A DNA stretch of 64,000 nt from Stigmatella ashevillena. Its GTDB lineage: Bacteria; Myxococcota; Myxococcia; Myxococcales; Myxococcaceae. How positions within the stretch are numbered: position 1 is the stretch's first letter; the number at the start of each line of letters is the position of its first letter. The stretch spans positions 558,001 through 622,000 of the forward strand of contig NZ_JAQNDM010000002.1 of the NCBI RefSeq assembly GCF_028368975.1, in the 5' to 3' direction. Made by a program: the position numbers and the translations under genes. Shown here piece by piece: positions 48,607 through 57,699 of the stretch. The notes below the pieces were generated by a model. The model saw only the letters and a list, made by a program, of their open reading frames with translations, was not told the origin of the DNA and ran no database searches.

Positions 48607-50079
48607 TCAGGCGCCGCCGTAGCGGCGGGCCCCCAGGGCCAACTGGACGCTGTGGTCACTCGGCTCACGGTAGAGCGGATAGAGGCGCCCCACACGCTGC
48701 TCGGCCAGCCGGACATTGAACCAGGCGGGACCGCCCAGCCGCTCCTCGGCCTCCGCCGTCAGCCTCACGGGCAGCGCTCCCTGGGGCGGAGTCCCGAGGC
48801 CCACCAGCGGATCCCCCCTCGCCAGCAAGCGGGCCACATTCCGCTCACCGATGCGGTAGTAGGACAGGGTCTCCACCTCGAGCCCTGGCACGAGCACCTT
48901 GACCCCGTAGGCAGAGCCATCCGCCGCGGGCATGTCCGTCACCAGGATGTCGAAGCCCGCGGCGTGGAGCCGCTCCACCACCTGCTCGCAGCGCAAGGTG
49001 GGATCCCCTGCCCCCGGCGCCTGGGGCAACTCGTCGAAGCGGACCTTGTGGCGGCAATGGAGCGTGCTGGCCGTCAGCTTGCGCAGGACGCTGACGGGCA
49101 TGCTGGCCCACTCCATCATGCTGTTGAGGGCGCGCGACTCCTCCAGGTCCAGCTCCAACAGCGGCAAGAACCGGTCCAGGTACCCGGCCGGGGCCACGCG
49201 GTTCACGGCCTCCAGGGGGCCATGCATGAAGGCTTTGCGCGAACGGGAACTGGCGTACTCCAGCAGGGCCTTGCGCAAGGCCCGATCCCGGTCCGGGTCC
49301 GCCGCCTCCCCACAGGAAGTGACCATCAACGGCTGCTCGCCAGGGTTCGGGTCATTGCCCACCACGTACACGTTGGCGACACCGAACTCGGTGCTGGCCA
49401 GCTTGGCAACCACCTCGATGCCCGCACGGCGGTAGTGCTCCAGCAGGGCCGCGATGGAGGGCGACAGGCGGGCCCCCTCCAGCTCCAGGACGGTGCCCTG
49501 GTCCATGGCCCGGAACTGCAAGCCGTTGCCATCGCGCTGCAGCAACTCCAGCAGGGCGTGGGCCAGCGCCTGGGGGTAGCTCAGCCCGGCCCCCTGACCG
49601 TTGGTGATGGGGGTGATGAGAGAGACCGAGCGCCCCCGGCGCTGCTCGGGGTAGCTGACGATGTACTCCTCGGGCACCAGGACCCGCTCCCCCGTGGCCA
49701 GCCGCCGCATCTCGACCCAGGTCAGAGGCATGTCCGGCTGGTAGGGGCTGCCCACGGGCAACCCCAGCGTGAGCGGATCGGCTACGCCCTCGGAACCGCA
49801 GGTGCGCACCAGCTCGTCGTAGCTCCCCTGGACGAGGGGGACGGTGCTCAGGGTCTGGCTGGTGAACGTGTACTCCGCCAGCTCTCCGAGCGCGCTGACC
49901 TCGGCCTCCTCCTCGGTGGCGCCATAACCATAGGAGAGAAACCACAGTCCATTCGCCGCCCGGAGGCTGCCGGCAACGACCGGCACGCTCAACCGGTCCA
50001 GACCATCGATTCGAAACAGCTCCAACTCGCCCTCGGGCATGACGCGGCGATAGGCCTCCCGGGCTTCTCTCAAGCTCAT
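48607..50079 (-). CDS. YcaO-domain protein
   Basis: YcaO proteins activate peptide-backbone amides with ATP, making azolines, thioamides or amidines; some modify ribosomal protein S12. The 490-residue sequence has the three ATP-site helices with acidic residues: SALGELAEY near 62-70, ALAHALLELLQRDGNGL near 170-186 and ALRKALLEYASSRSR near 270-284. The C-terminus ends in RRYGGA without the PxPxP motif required by azoline-forming cyclodehydratases. No E1-like or TfuA partner is present. It follows a methyltransferase and an HD-like gene on the same strand (46-base gap), which suggests a shared pathway. A RiPP product or protein modification are both possible. Confidence 0.88.
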   Translation of the reverse strand: MSLREAREAYRRVMPEGELELFRIDGLDRLSVPVVAGSLRAANGLWFLSYGYGATEEEAEVSALGELAEYTFTSQTLSTVPLVQGSYDELVRTCGSEGVADPLTLGLPVGSPYQPDMPLTWVEMRRLATGERVLVPEEYIVSYPEQRRGRSVSLITPITNGQGAGLSYPQALAHALLELLQRDGNGLQFRAMDQGTVLELEGARLSPSIAALLEHYRRAGIEVVAKLASTEFGVANVYVVGNDPNPGEQPLMVTSCGEAADPDRDRALRKALLEYASSRSRKAFMHGPLEAVNRVAPAGYLDRFLPLLELDLEESRALNSMMEWASMPVSVLRKLTASTLHCRHKVRFDELPQAPGAGDPTLRCEQVVERLHAAGFDILVTDMPAADGSAYGVKVLVPGLEVETLSYYRIGERNVARLLARGDPLVGLGTPPQGALPVRLTAEAEERLGGPAWFNVRLAEQRVGRLYPLYREPSDHSVQLALGARRYGGA

Positions 50080-50125
50080 GACGGCTCCTCACATGGGGTT
50101 AGGTTGGGTGCCGGCCGGCGAAGCT

Positions 50126-51328
50126 TCACCACCGCTCGGGCAGGTCCAGCAGCAGCCGCCGCCGGGCCAGCAGCGCGATCTCGTCGTCCACCAGGCCAGA
50201 GGCAGCCCTCGCCAGGAGATCCGCGCTCAGGGACGGGTGCCCTCCCAGATAGCTCGCGCAGGCATACTCATCGGCCAACCCTGGCGCGGGCCAGAAGGGC
50301 TGCAACAGGCCATTGCGCTCCACCAACAGGGGGTTGGGCTTCAGCCGAGCCCCCGGCTTGGGCTGCCCAAAGTCGATGGAGCCGAGCGCCGGTCCGCCCG
50401 ATGCGCTGAAGCACAGGGCCTCCGCCCTGCCCAGGGCCATCGGAGCACGCGCCGGGGCGGGCGTGCCCTCCAAGAACGCCGTCACGAAGTCAGAGTCGTC
50501 ATAACAGGCCGCTCCGGGCAGCAGCGCCGCGTACTCCTCGGGCGTGAGGGGGACCCCCCCGATGCCCCGCTGATCCACGAGGCGGTTGTGGGCATGGCCC
50601 ACCAAGACGCGGCCCGAGGAGCTTGCCACGCGGCGCATCTCCGACAACACCCGCCGCTTTTCCAACAGGAAGTAGAGGGCGTCATGGCACAGCACGGCCG
50701 ACCCCGCGATGGGCGCCATCGGCAGCGCCACGGTGGCGTCCGCGCACACCAGGCCCGCTTCCGGGACGACGAAGTGGTGCGCCAGCCACAGCTTGGCGAA
50801 CACCACGTCGACCCCCACCCCCGCCGTGCCGCGCTGGACCACTTCGCGCAACACCTGCCCGATGCCGCAGGCAATCTCCACCACACACGGGGGCGAGTCC
50901 CAGTGCTGAGCCAGCAACCCCAGGGCGCTGAGAAACGTGGGGGCGGACCAGCGGTGCGAGAAGTAGTGCGCCACGGGGCCGAAGTGGAGCTGCTCCATCG
51001 CCTTGCGAAGCCCCAGGGTTCCCGCGCTGACGCCATCCACCACCGCCAGCGTCTGGTCGAGATCCGGTGGCGGTGAGCGGGCCCAGTCGTCCTGATCCCT
51101 CAACAGGTGCGCGAGCGCCAGACGGCGATCCCCCCGCTTCAGCGCGGCGAGCACCTCGGCCCGGAGCAGCTCCCGGCCCGTGCGCAGGAAGGGAATGCCA
51201 TCCACCACCGGCCAGAACGTGTCCCCATCGGACAGGACGCCCGGTGCCACGGGGCGCAAAGGCTGCTGGTTGAGGGGGCCCCGCAGGCACAGCGGCTGCT
51301 GCTCCACGGCCACGCACGAGGGGCTCAC
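50126..51328 (-). CDS. SAM-dependent methyltransferase with Trm112-like N-terminus
   Basis: The GTG at 51328 overlaps the stop of the upstream gene by four bases (GTGA) and gives 400 residues; an upstream GTG at 51334 is possible. The first 60 residues resemble a Trm112-type domain (CLRGPLNQQPLRPV, FWPVVDGIPFL) without the full set of zinc Cys. The Rossmann fold follows with motif I VVEIACGIGQVLREV near 150, VGVDVVFAKLW and VLCHDALYFLLEKRRVLSEM. The C-terminal 130 residues are unlike common classes. It is sandwiched between the HD-like and YcaO genes; its substrate is unknown but plausibly the same as that of YcaO. Confidence 0.82.
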   Translation of the reverse strand: MSPSCVAVEQQPLCLRGPLNQQPLRPVAPGVLSDGDTFWPVVDGIPFLRTGRELLRAEVLAALKRGDRRLALAHLLRDQDDWARSPPPDLDQTLAVVDGVSAGTLGLRKAMEQLHFGPVAHYFSHRWSAPTFLSALGLLAQHWDSPPCVVEIACGIGQVLREVVQRGTAGVGVDVVFAKLWLAHHFVVPEAGLVCADATVALPMAPIAGSAVLCHDALYFLLEKRRVLSEMRRVASSSGRVLVGHAHNRLVDQRGIGGVPLTPEEYAALLPGAACYDDSDFVTAFLEGTPAPARAPMALGRAEALCFSASGGPALGSIDFGQPKPGARLKPNPLLVERNGLLQPFWPAPGLADEYACASYLGGHPSLSADLLARAASGLVDDEIALLARRRLLLDLPERW

Positions 51329-52260
51329 GGCCACACCCCCGCGGCCTTCACCACCGCCTTCTCGTACGGCTGGAGAGGCCCCTCGTGGACCAGCTCCAGA
51401 TCATCCAGCGCCTGGCCCAGGCTGAAGCCCGCGACACGCGCGTGGTATTCCATCTCCAACACCCGATCCAGGACGTCCGCGGCGTGGAAGGCCTGGGCCT
51501 CGGGTGTATCGGCGTGGGCCAACAGGCCGTGGGACGCCTTCACCCGGGCGGCGGGAGCGGCATCGAGGCACCCCAGGGCCCGCTCGGTGAGGCGCTTCAC
51601 GATGGGCGCCAGTTCCTCTGCGAGCAGGCTCTCGCCGGCAAAGCCCGCATCCGGCAAGTCCGCGCTGTACAGGTGGTGGCTCAGCCCCGCCACGAAGGGA
51701 AGCACGGGATCCGCCTCCATCAGGGGCGCGATCAGGACCGCCGAGATGGCCACGGCGTAACAGTGATCGGCGTGGCTCTCCAGCGGCTCCATGAGGATGC
51801 GAGGCCCCTGAGGGCTGGTGGCGCCCGCGCGAGGCTGACACACCAACTTCTCCACGAACACAGGAAGCGCGGTGTCCTTGGTCTCGAAGGGCTCCGCGAG
51901 CGCGGCGTGCAACCGCTCCCGCAGACGAGGGTCCACACTCACGGCCGCGGCCTCCAAGCTCCGGCGCAGCACCTTCGTGGCGGCCTCGGGGGATAAGCCG
52001 GCGCGCTGCAGGACCGCCGCATCCATGCCGCCGAGTCGCACCGATGCCAAGGCCAGGGCAGTCTCCCGCAGGGCCACCCGGATGGGCTCCACGCCCGCGG
52101 AGAGGGCTGCCCAGGCCCGGCGAAAACCATGTGCGGCCAGCCCGTCGGGCTGATCCGGCGTCCGCACCCGCTTGAGATCCAGCAGTTCGCTCAACAGCGG
52201 CCGCAGCCGGGTCAGACCGGCAGGGGCCACTCGGGTGCTCATCGAGGAAGGGCTCATCAT
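51325..52260 (-). CDS. HD-superfamily-like protein
   Basis: The 311-residue product starts at ATG with GGGGAG about seven bases upstream. Its C-terminal half resembles HD-superfamily phosphohydrolases: ESHADHCYAVAISAVLIAPL near 160-180, AGLSHHLYSADLPDAG where the canonical HD is replaced by HH, and the distal FHAADVLDRVLEMEYH. The N-terminal half is helical and unknown. The metal set therefore appears altered. It is the first gene of a three-gene operon with the methyltransferase and the YcaO gene. The role may be regulatory or hydrolytic. Confidence 0.72.
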   Translation of the reverse strand: MMSPSSMSTRVAPAGLTRLRPLLSELLDLKRVRTPDQPDGLAAHGFRRAWAALSAGVEPIRVALRETALALASVRLGGMDAAVLQRAGLSPEAATKVLRRSLEAAAVSVDPRLRERLHAALAEPFETKDTALPVFVEKLVCQPRAGATSPQGPRILMEPLESHADHCYAVAISAVLIAPLMEADPVLPFVAGLSHHLYSADLPDAGFAGESLLAEELAPIVKRLTERALGCLDAAPAARVKASHGLLAHADTPEAQAFHAADVLDRVLEMEYHARVAGFSLGQALDDLELVHEGPLQPYEKAVVKAAGVWP

Positions 52261-52883
52261 CCGTGGCTCCCCTCTCGGCTGCCCCCGGATGCACCGAAGG
52301 GCCCTCGTGGGAGGCGCGCGGGCGCTTCCACTCGATGCGAGAGTGCCCGGAAAGTCCGCACCCAGGCGGGCAGCTTCAACTCAGCCCCTGGTCAGAGGAA
52401 AACGTTATTTCCAGGAAGCATGTGGAGAGCCTGCCCACAACCTCCCCCCTGGACAGGCGCCGTTACCGGAGCTGCTTCCGTTGTGGGAATGAACCCTTGC
52501 TGCCCGTGTTGGGCACTCTGGTGGAACTGGAACCTCCGCCGTCGACGGAGTGCCGCCGGAATGGTCTCACGCCCATCCGGCGGCGCTTCTCCTCTTCCAG
52601 CGTTGAAGCACCACTGCTCCTCTGGGGGGGATGGGCCGTTCGAAAAGGAGGCGTTTCGGACCTGCGACACTGTGTGCGCGCTCCGGGGCGATGGGGAGCG
52701 GCACAACAGGGTTGTTACCCATGAAAGAGCCCGGACGCGGCCTCTGGCGCGCCCGTGCACTCCCTCGATCGTGGATCATTCATGGCCGACACTGTAAGTG
52801 CTGGGAACGGGTCGGATTCGAGCGATGGGCCCCTTCTAATTTTTCCGGTATTTCGCAATAATAAAGTCTTAAGAAAGGACGGC
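52261..52883. other. Intergenic region upstream of the YcaO operon and the acyltransferase
   Basis: This 620-base gap separates divergent genes. It is GC-rich at the left and turns AT-rich at 52840-52880, just before the acyltransferase start. Apart from the small plus-strand frame at 52422-52724, I see no repeat or hairpin that stands out. No obvious RiPP precursor gene is found on the minus strand. Confidence 0.5.
52422..52724 (+). CDS. Possible small zinc-ribbon-like protein
   Basis: A GTG preceded by AGGAAG opens a 100-codon frame containing SCFRCGNEPLLPVLGTLVEL and STECRRNGLTPIRRRF, which looks like a zinc-ribbon opening followed by beta strands. Third positions are GC-rich in the first 65 codons and less so afterwards, so the real end may differ. 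It lies in the long gap between the YcaO operon and the acyltransferase gene. It might be an uncharacterised small protein, or nothing. Confidence 0.35.
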   Translation: MESLPTTSPLDRRRYRSCFRCGNEPLLPVLGTLVELEPPPSTECRRNGLTPIRRRFSSSSVEAPLLLWGGWAVRKGGVSDLRHCVRAPGRWGAAQQGCYP

Positions 52884-54062
52884 ATGCGCGACCGACGGGA
52901 AGATCCGAAGACGCTCTCCAATGATCTGTTCTGCATGCGGGGCGTCGGCATCTTGCTCGTGGTGTTCGTGCATGTGCTAGGCGTGGACGCCAGCCATGGG
53001 GTGCGGAAGCTCTTCCCCCCGAACCGGATGGACCTGCGAATCGCGGTCGAACTCATCCACAGCTTCAACATGGCGGTGATGCTGATCTGCTCGGGGGTGG
53101 CGGTGGCCGCCTTCGGACGCTCGAACCTGTCGCTGTCGCACTTCCTGCGCAAGAAGCTGAACAAGCTCATCGTGCCGATGCTGGTCTGGGCCCCCGTGCT
53201 GTACCTGATGCAGGAGTTCTCCCGGGGCGTTCCGCACGGCACGAGCGGCTGGCTCAAGCTGCTGGGCAATGTGCCCAACACCTGGTTCCCGCCGTACGCG
53301 ATCTTCTGGTTCGTGCACGCGTTGGTCGGGTGCACCCTGCTGACGTGGCTGTTCCAGAAGTTCGCCACACCGAAGCTGGGCCGCTGGAGCGGCCCCCTCT
53401 ACTTCGGCCTCGCCCTGCTGACGTACGCCGCGGTGGCCTCTCTGCGGCCTCCGCTCGGCCAGGGGCTTTGGGATTACCTCTCGCTCATTCTGTACTGGAA
53501 CCGTTTCTTCGCCCTGGGGCTGCTCATCCACCCCTGGCTGTTGCCGGCACGCCAGGCGCTCTCCCGGCTCTCTGGCACGCACCAAGCACTGCTGCCAGCC
53601 GGTCTCTTCGCGATCATCGTGCTCGTCTACGCGGCGCTCCCCCGCGCGCATTACGACCTGGCCTATGTCATCAACGGGCCGCTGGGGTTCTGCATGCTGT
53701 TCTCGCTGGCCACGTTCCTGCGCAACCGGGCGCACCTGGGCGGGGTGATCTGGCAGGACGTGTGGAGCCGGCTGACCTTCGCCGGCTCCATCAGCATGAT
53801 CATCTACCTCTTCCACCTCTACTTCGTGTCGGGGATGCGCATGGCGCTGGAGCGCTGGCATCCAGAGACCCTGCTCGCGGTGCACCTGGTGCTGGGCTTC
53901 CTGGGCGGGTGCATCGGCCCCTGGGTCCTCTTCCAGTGCTTCAAGGGCCACCCGCTGTTCCACTGGAGCGCAGGAATCTCCAAGCACCTGCCGGCCGCGC
54001 AGGTGCGGCGAGGACAGCCTCGCAGTGAGGCCGCTCCGATTCCGTGGACCTCCAAGCTGTAA
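52884..54062 (+). CDS. Acyltransferase-3 family membrane protein
   Basis: The ATG at 52884 is preceded by AAGAAAGGA and gives 392 residues; upstream in-frame starts at 52782 and 52755 lack a ribosome site and would include atypical AT-rich codons. The protein is very hydrophobic with about ten transmembrane helices and has the family opening FCMRGVGILLVVFVHVLG, containing the catalytic-type His, plus RKKLNKLIVPMLVWAPVLYL and FPPYAIFWFVHALVG. These enzymes acetylate or succinylate surface sugars. Its target is unknown. Confidence 0.88.
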   Translation: MRDRREDPKTLSNDLFCMRGVGILLVVFVHVLGVDASHGVRKLFPPNRMDLRIAVELIHSFNMAVMLICSGVAVAAFGRSNLSLSHFLRKKLNKLIVPMLVWAPVLYLMQEFSRGVPHGTSGWLKLLGNVPNTWFPPYAIFWFVHALVGCTLLTWLFQKFATPKLGRWSGPLYFGLALLTYAAVASLRPPLGQGLWDYLSLILYWNRFFALGLLIHPWLLPARQALSRLSGTHQALLPAGLFAIIVLVYAALPRAHYDLAYVINGPLGFCMLFSLATFLRNRAHLGGVIWQDVWSRLTFAGSISMIIYLFHLYFVSGMRMALERWHPETLLAVHLVLGFLGGCIGPWVLFQCFKGHPLFHWSAGISKHLPAAQVRRGQPRSEAAPIPWTSKL

Positions 54063-54117
54063 GGGGCCCTGGACCCGCGGAAGGACCGCAGATCCCACCC
54101 CCTGCGGACACCGCCTC

Positions 54118-54414
54118 TCAACGAGTCTCATCACGTGGCGGTTCTCCCGCCAGGGAGGCCTGAGCAGAGGACGCCTTCTTGGCGGAGGACGCCTTCTTGG
54201 CGGTGGCCCCCTGTCCCGTGCGGCGCGAGCTCTTCTTGGCGGTGCGCGCGGCCGTGACCTTGCGCTTCACATCTCCCTGCTTGCGCGGCTTGCGCGCGGC
54301 CGTCTTCTTCGCGGCCTTCGGCTTGCTCTTCGCCTTGGATGCGGACGTCTCGCGCGGGGTCCGCGCGCTCTGCTTGGCACCCTGCTTCACCTTCGCTCGC
54401 TTCTTTGCAGCCAT
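54118..54414 (-). CDS. Histone-H1-like lysine/alanine-rich protein
   Basis: This 98-residue product is almost entirely Lys, Ala, Arg, Ser and Thr with repeats AKKASSAKKASSAQ and KPKAAKKTAARKPRKQ. There is no hydrophobic core, so it is likely disordered and DNA- or RNA-binding, like the H1-like proteins of myxobacteria and chlamydiae. It is a separate transcription unit between an acyltransferase and an SMR transporter. Low complexity makes family assignment uncertain, but the clean ATG and Lys-codon use support a real gene. Confidence 0.75.
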   Translation of the reverse strand: MAAKKRAKVKQGAKQSARTPRETSASKAKSKPKAAKKTAARKPRKQGDVKRKVTAARTAKKSSRRTGQGATAKKASSAKKASSAQASLAGEPPRDETR

Positions 54415-54536
54415 GGTTCCCCCCCTTTGACTCCCTTCAGCTATGCACGCGGGCGGAGACTTGACCAGTCACCCCACGACCGTGTGCTCGCCAGAGAACG
54501 GCACGTGGTTCGCGTTGGGTGACCAGGAGACGATAC

Positions 54537-54869
54537 GTGAAAGCCTATGCCTTCCTCGCCGTGGCCATCCTCGCGGAGGTGATGGCGACGTCCTCCCTCA
54601 AGGCGACCGCGGAATTCACCCGCCTGTGGCCAAGCGTGGGGGTCGCCGTCGGCTATGCCTGTGCGTTCTACTTCCTGACCCTGTCCCTGCGCTCGATTCC
54701 GATTGGCATCGCCTATGCGCTCTGGAGCGGCGTCGGCATCGTGCTGGTGGCGATCGCGGGCTACGTGCTCTACCAGCAGAAGCTGGACCCCGCAGCCATC
54801 GCAGGCATCGCGATGATTCTCGGAGGGTGCCTGGTCATCAACCTCTTCTCGAAGAGCGCGGGCCATTGA
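54537..54869 (+). CDS. Small multidrug resistance (SMR) family transporter
   Basis: SMR proteins are four-helix proton-coupled exporters of cations or guanidinium. The GTG at 54537 is six bases after AGGAGA and gives 110 residues, the family norm. The essential Glu falls at position 14 (KAYAFLAVAILAEVMATSSL), exactly where EmrE has it, which supports this start over the GTG at 54519. AYALWSGVGIVLVAIAGYVL is the conserved helix-3 block and SLRSIPIGIAYA precedes it. It is a single gene; a partner SMR gene is not adjacent. Confidence 0.93.
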   Translation: MKAYAFLAVAILAEVMATSSLKATAEFTRLWPSVGVAVGYACAFYFLTLSLRSIPIGIAYALWSGVGIVLVAIAGYVLYQQKLDPAAIAGIAMILGGCLVINLFSKSAGH

Positions 54870-55074
54870 CCCCTCGCGGGGGCAGGCCAACCGGCTCACG
54901 CCACCGGAGCGGGCGCTCCAAGGTCCCCACGCTCCGGTGACGCGACCGGGGACATCGAAGAGAACCGCCTCTTCAAGCCCCTGAGCGAGCTCAGATTCCG
55001 CTAGCAGACAAGCTCTGAGCGCAGGAGTCAACCCACCGAGTCGCTCAGACACCTACCTTCCGCCAGGGGCATCC

Positions 55075-55695
55075 CTAGCGGGAGGATGGCTTGATGGCGC
55101 GTTGCGCCAGGACTTGCTTGACGTCCTCCAACTGGATGCCGAGGGGTCGCACCGCCACGAGCACGTGGTAGAGCACATCCGCGGCCTCTTCCACGGCCCG
55201 GTACCTGTCTCCATCCGCACAGGCCGTCACCAGCTCCGCGCCCTCCTCGCCGATCTTCTTCAGCCGGAGGTTCCGGTCCTCCAGCAACTTGCGCGTGTAG
55301 CTTGGCTTCTCCCCGGCGGGCGTTGTCTGCGCCGCGCGCTCGGTGATGGTCGCATCCAGGGCCACCAAGGCATCTCGCCTGCCCGGGCCAAAGCATGTCT
55401 CCTCGCCCGTATGACAAGCGGGGCCCGCCTTCTCCACACGCGCCAGGACTGCGTCCCCATCACAATCCGCCGTGAGGGACACCACGCGCTGCACGTTGCC
55501 GCTGGTGGCGCCCTTGTGCCACAGGCCCCGCGTGCGGGAGCGGTAATGCATCTCCCCCGTGGCCAGCGTCCGCTCCAGCGCTTCCCGGTCCGCGTGCGCC
55601 ACCATCAGCACATCTCCGCTGCGAGCGTCCTGCGTCACCACCGTGACCAGCCCATTGCCCTTGGTGAAATCCAGCTTGGAGAGATCCAACATCAT
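55075..55695 (-). CDS. hisIE: Bifunctional phosphoribosyl-AMP cyclohydrolase / phosphoribosyl-ATP pyrophosphatase
   Basis: HisI and HisE catalyse the second and third steps of histidine synthesis and are fused here, 206 residues. The N-terminal HisI part has the zinc-site motif [16 protein letters not shown] and CDGDAVL, with CHTGEETCF. The HisE part carries the pyrophosphatase block [18 protein letters not shown] and [14 protein letters not shown]. It is the last gene of the his operon; its ATG overlaps the hisF stop by four bases. A GC-rich inverted repeat lies beyond the stop, in the 205-base gap. Confidence 0.95.
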   Translation of the reverse strand: MMLDLSKLDFTKGNGLVTVVTQDARSGDVLMVAHADREALERTLATGEMHYRSRTRGLWHKGATSGNVQRVVSLTADCDGDAVLARVEKAGPACHTGEETCFGPGRRDALVALDATITERAAQTTPAGEKPSYTRKLLEDRNLRLKKIGEEGAELVTACADGDRYRAVEEAADVLYHVLVAVRPLGIQLEDVKQVLAQRAIKPSSR

Positions 55696-56456
55696 GCGTG
55701 GCTCCTGATCCGGAGGCCGCTTCCCTGAAGCAGCGTTTTGATGGCGCCCACGGTGGTGAGGCCATCATGGAGGATGCCCGCCACCAGGGCCGCGTCCGCC
55801 TTGCCGTCCGTGAGCGCCTCGCGCACGTGCTGTGCGTTCCCGGCGCCTCCCGAGGCGATGACCGGCACGGCCACCGCCTCGGCGACGGCCCGCGTCAGCT
55901 CCAGGTCATAGCCCGAGCGGGCCCCATCCCGGTCGATGCTCGTGAGGAGCACCTCCCCGGCCCCCCGGCGGACACACTCGCGGGCCCAGTCCACCGCATC
56001 CAATCCGGTGGGCGTCCGGCCCCCACGGGTGTAGACGCGCCACCGGCCTTCCTCGCGCCGCGCATCGATGCTGGCCACCACGCACTGGGCGCCGAAGCGC
56101 TCCGCGCACGCGGTGAGCAGCTCCGGCTGAGTCACCGCCGCCGAGTTGATGCTCACCTTGTCCGCCCCCGCTCGGAGCGCCCGGCCCACGTCATCCGCCG
56201 TGCGCACGCCCCCGCCCACGGTCAGGGGAATGAAGAGGCGCTCGGAGGTGCGCTGGACGACCTCCCACAACGTCTCTCGCTCCTCAGCGCTGGCGGAGAT
56301 GTCGAGGAAGGTCACCTCGTCCGCCCCCTCGGCCTCGTAGCGCATGGCCAGCGCCACCGGATCGCCCACGTCGCGCAGTCCCTCGAACTGGACACCCTTC
56401 ACCACCCGGCCGCCCTTCATGTCCAGACAGACGATCAACCGCCGCGCCAGCATCAC
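55692..56456 (-). CDS. hisF: Imidazole glycerol phosphate synthase, cyclase subunit
   Basis: HisF is the TIM-barrel partner of HisH, making imidazole glycerol phosphate and AICAR. The 254-residue sequence has [47 protein letters not shown] and [17 protein letters not shown]; the catalytic Asp residues near CLD and SIDRDG are present. The start is a GTG at 56456 overlapping the hisB stop, with an ATG directly after it. It is part of the his operon between hisB and hisIE. Confidence 0.96.
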   Translation of the reverse strand: MMLARRLIVCLDMKGGRVVKGVQFEGLRDVGDPVALAMRYEAEGADEVTFLDISASAEERETLWEVVQRTSERLFIPLTVGGGVRTADDVGRALRAGADKVSINSAAVTQPELLTACAERFGAQCVVASIDARREEGRWRVYTRGGRTPTGLDAVDWARECVRRGAGEVLLTSIDRDGARSGYDLELTRAVAEAVAVPVIASGGAGNAQHVREALTDGKADAALVAGILHDGLTTVGAIKTLLQGSGLRIRSHA

Positions 56457-56989
56457 TTCACCTCCAGGGCGATGGAGCCCTTGGTGCTGAAGACCGTGCC
56501 CGAATCCACCATGGCATCCCGAAGCACCAACCCGAGCGCCTTGAACGCCGCCTCCGTGAGGTGGTGGCTGTCCTTGCCCCGGAGGATGCGCAGGTGGAGC
56601 GTCACCTTGGCGTGCTCGCAGAACGAGCGCATCCAGTGGTCATACAGCCGGTTGCGCAGGGGCCCGCGGTAGTAGAAGCGGCCACAGGTGTCGATGACTG
56701 CCTGCACCAGGGCGTCATCCATGGGCAGGGTGCGCTCGCCGTAGCGCGCGGCCGTGGGAGGAATCACCTGGTACACCGCCGTGCCCAGGGTAATGGCCAC
56801 GTCCTCCATGATGTGGTGGCGCAAATCCCCCCGCGCGTGGAGCGTCATGTCCAGCCCCGCGTAGCGCGCGAAGGTCCCCAGCATGTGATCGAAGAACTTC
56901 AGGCCCGTGTCCACCTGGGCCACGCCTTTGCCCCGCGTCAGCTCGATGCGGATCTGGGTCTCCTTCGTCTCCCGCGTCACGATCGTCAT
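56453..56989 (-). CDS. hisB: Imidazoleglycerol-phosphate dehydratase
   Basis: HisB dehydrates imidazole glycerol phosphate; manganese ligands come from His-rich motifs. The ATG at 56989 gives 178 residues: [29 protein letters not shown] and [14 protein letters not shown] contain the conserved His and Glu ligands. It is a monofunctional enzyme without the phosphatase domain seen in enterobacteria. The open frame continues upstream but that part overlaps hisA. The ATG overlaps the hisA stop by four bases. Confidence 0.95.
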   Translation of the reverse strand: MTIVTRETKETQIRIELTRGKGVAQVDTGLKFFDHMLGTFARYAGLDMTLHARGDLRHHIMEDVAITLGTAVYQVIPPTAARYGERTLPMDDALVQAVIDTCGRFYYRGPLRNRLYDHWMRSFCEHAKVTLHLRILRGKDSHHLTEAAFKALGLVLRDAMVDSGTVFSTKGSIALEVK

Positions 56990-57699
56990 GTGAACTCCCG
57001 TGCGACCGAGGCCGCGTCGAGCTTCCCCGTATAGAGGGCCATGCCAATGACGGCCCCATAGGCCCCCGCGTCGGCCAGGGCCCGCAGGTCTTCCAGCGTC
57101 GTCACGCCCCCCGAGGCGTACACCCGGTGACGGCTCTCCCGGACCACCTCCTGCATCAGCGGCAGATCCACCCCGCCCATCTGCCCTTCCTTGTGGACGG
57201 CCGTCACCAGCAACCCTCCCAGGGGCAGCGGCTCCAACGCCGCGAGCACGTCCTTCACATCCCGGGCACTGCCCGCCGTCCAGCCCCGCGTCACCACCTC
57301 GCGGCCCTTCACGTCCGCGGCCACCACCACCCGGCCTGGAAAGCGCCCGGCCACGTCCGCCAGCCACGCCGTGTCCTCGATGGCACGCGTGCCCACCACG
57401 GCGAATGAAGCACCCCGGGCGAGCACCGCCTCCACCTTGTCCACTTCCCGCACCCCTCCGCCCACGGTGAAGGTGAGGCCCGACTCGTGGGAGAGCAACC
57501 GGGCGATGACCTCCAGGTTGGAGCCCTTGCCCAGCGCTGCGTCCAAGTCCACCACATGGAAGGTGTTGAACCCGAAGCTTCGCCACTTCTTCAGCGCGTC
57601 GAGAGGCTCGTTCACGCGCACGCGCTCGGCGTCGTACGAGCCGCCCACGAGCTGCACACAAGCCCCTTCCCTCAAATCGATGGCGGGAATGGCGATCAT
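56986..57699 (-). CDS. hisA: Phosphoribosylformimino-AICAR-P isomerase
   Basis: HisA is a TIM-barrel isomerase of 237 residues. It shows IAIPAIDLREGACVQLVGGS, FHVVDLDAALGK, TVGGGVREVDKVEAVL, and GLLVTAVHKEGQMGGVDL and VYASGGVTTLEDL for the second phosphate site. The catalytic Asp pair is present (AIDL and TAVHKEG region, where the usual second Asp of TDI appears as AVHK; this replacement is worth noting). Its ATG overlaps the hisH stop by four bases and its stop overlaps the hisB start. Confidence 0.94.
   Translation of the reverse strand: MIAIPAIDLREGACVQLVGGSYDAERVRVNEPLDALKKWRSFGFNTFHVVDLDAALGKGSNLEVIARLLSHESGLTFTVGGGVREVDKVEAVLARGASFAVVGTRAIEDTAWLADVAGRFPGRVVVAADVKGREVVTRGWTAGSARDVKDVLAALEPLPLGGLLVTAVHKEGQMGGVDLPLMQEVVRESRHRVYASGGVTTLEDLRALADAGAYGAVIGMALYTGKLDAASVAREFT

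Noticed and set aside
52392-52779. Minus-strand frames upstream of the YcaO operon considered as RiPP precursor genes
   Set aside because: They lack a good ribosome site, a leader/core pattern and conservation evidence, and overlap the more coding-like plus-strand frame.
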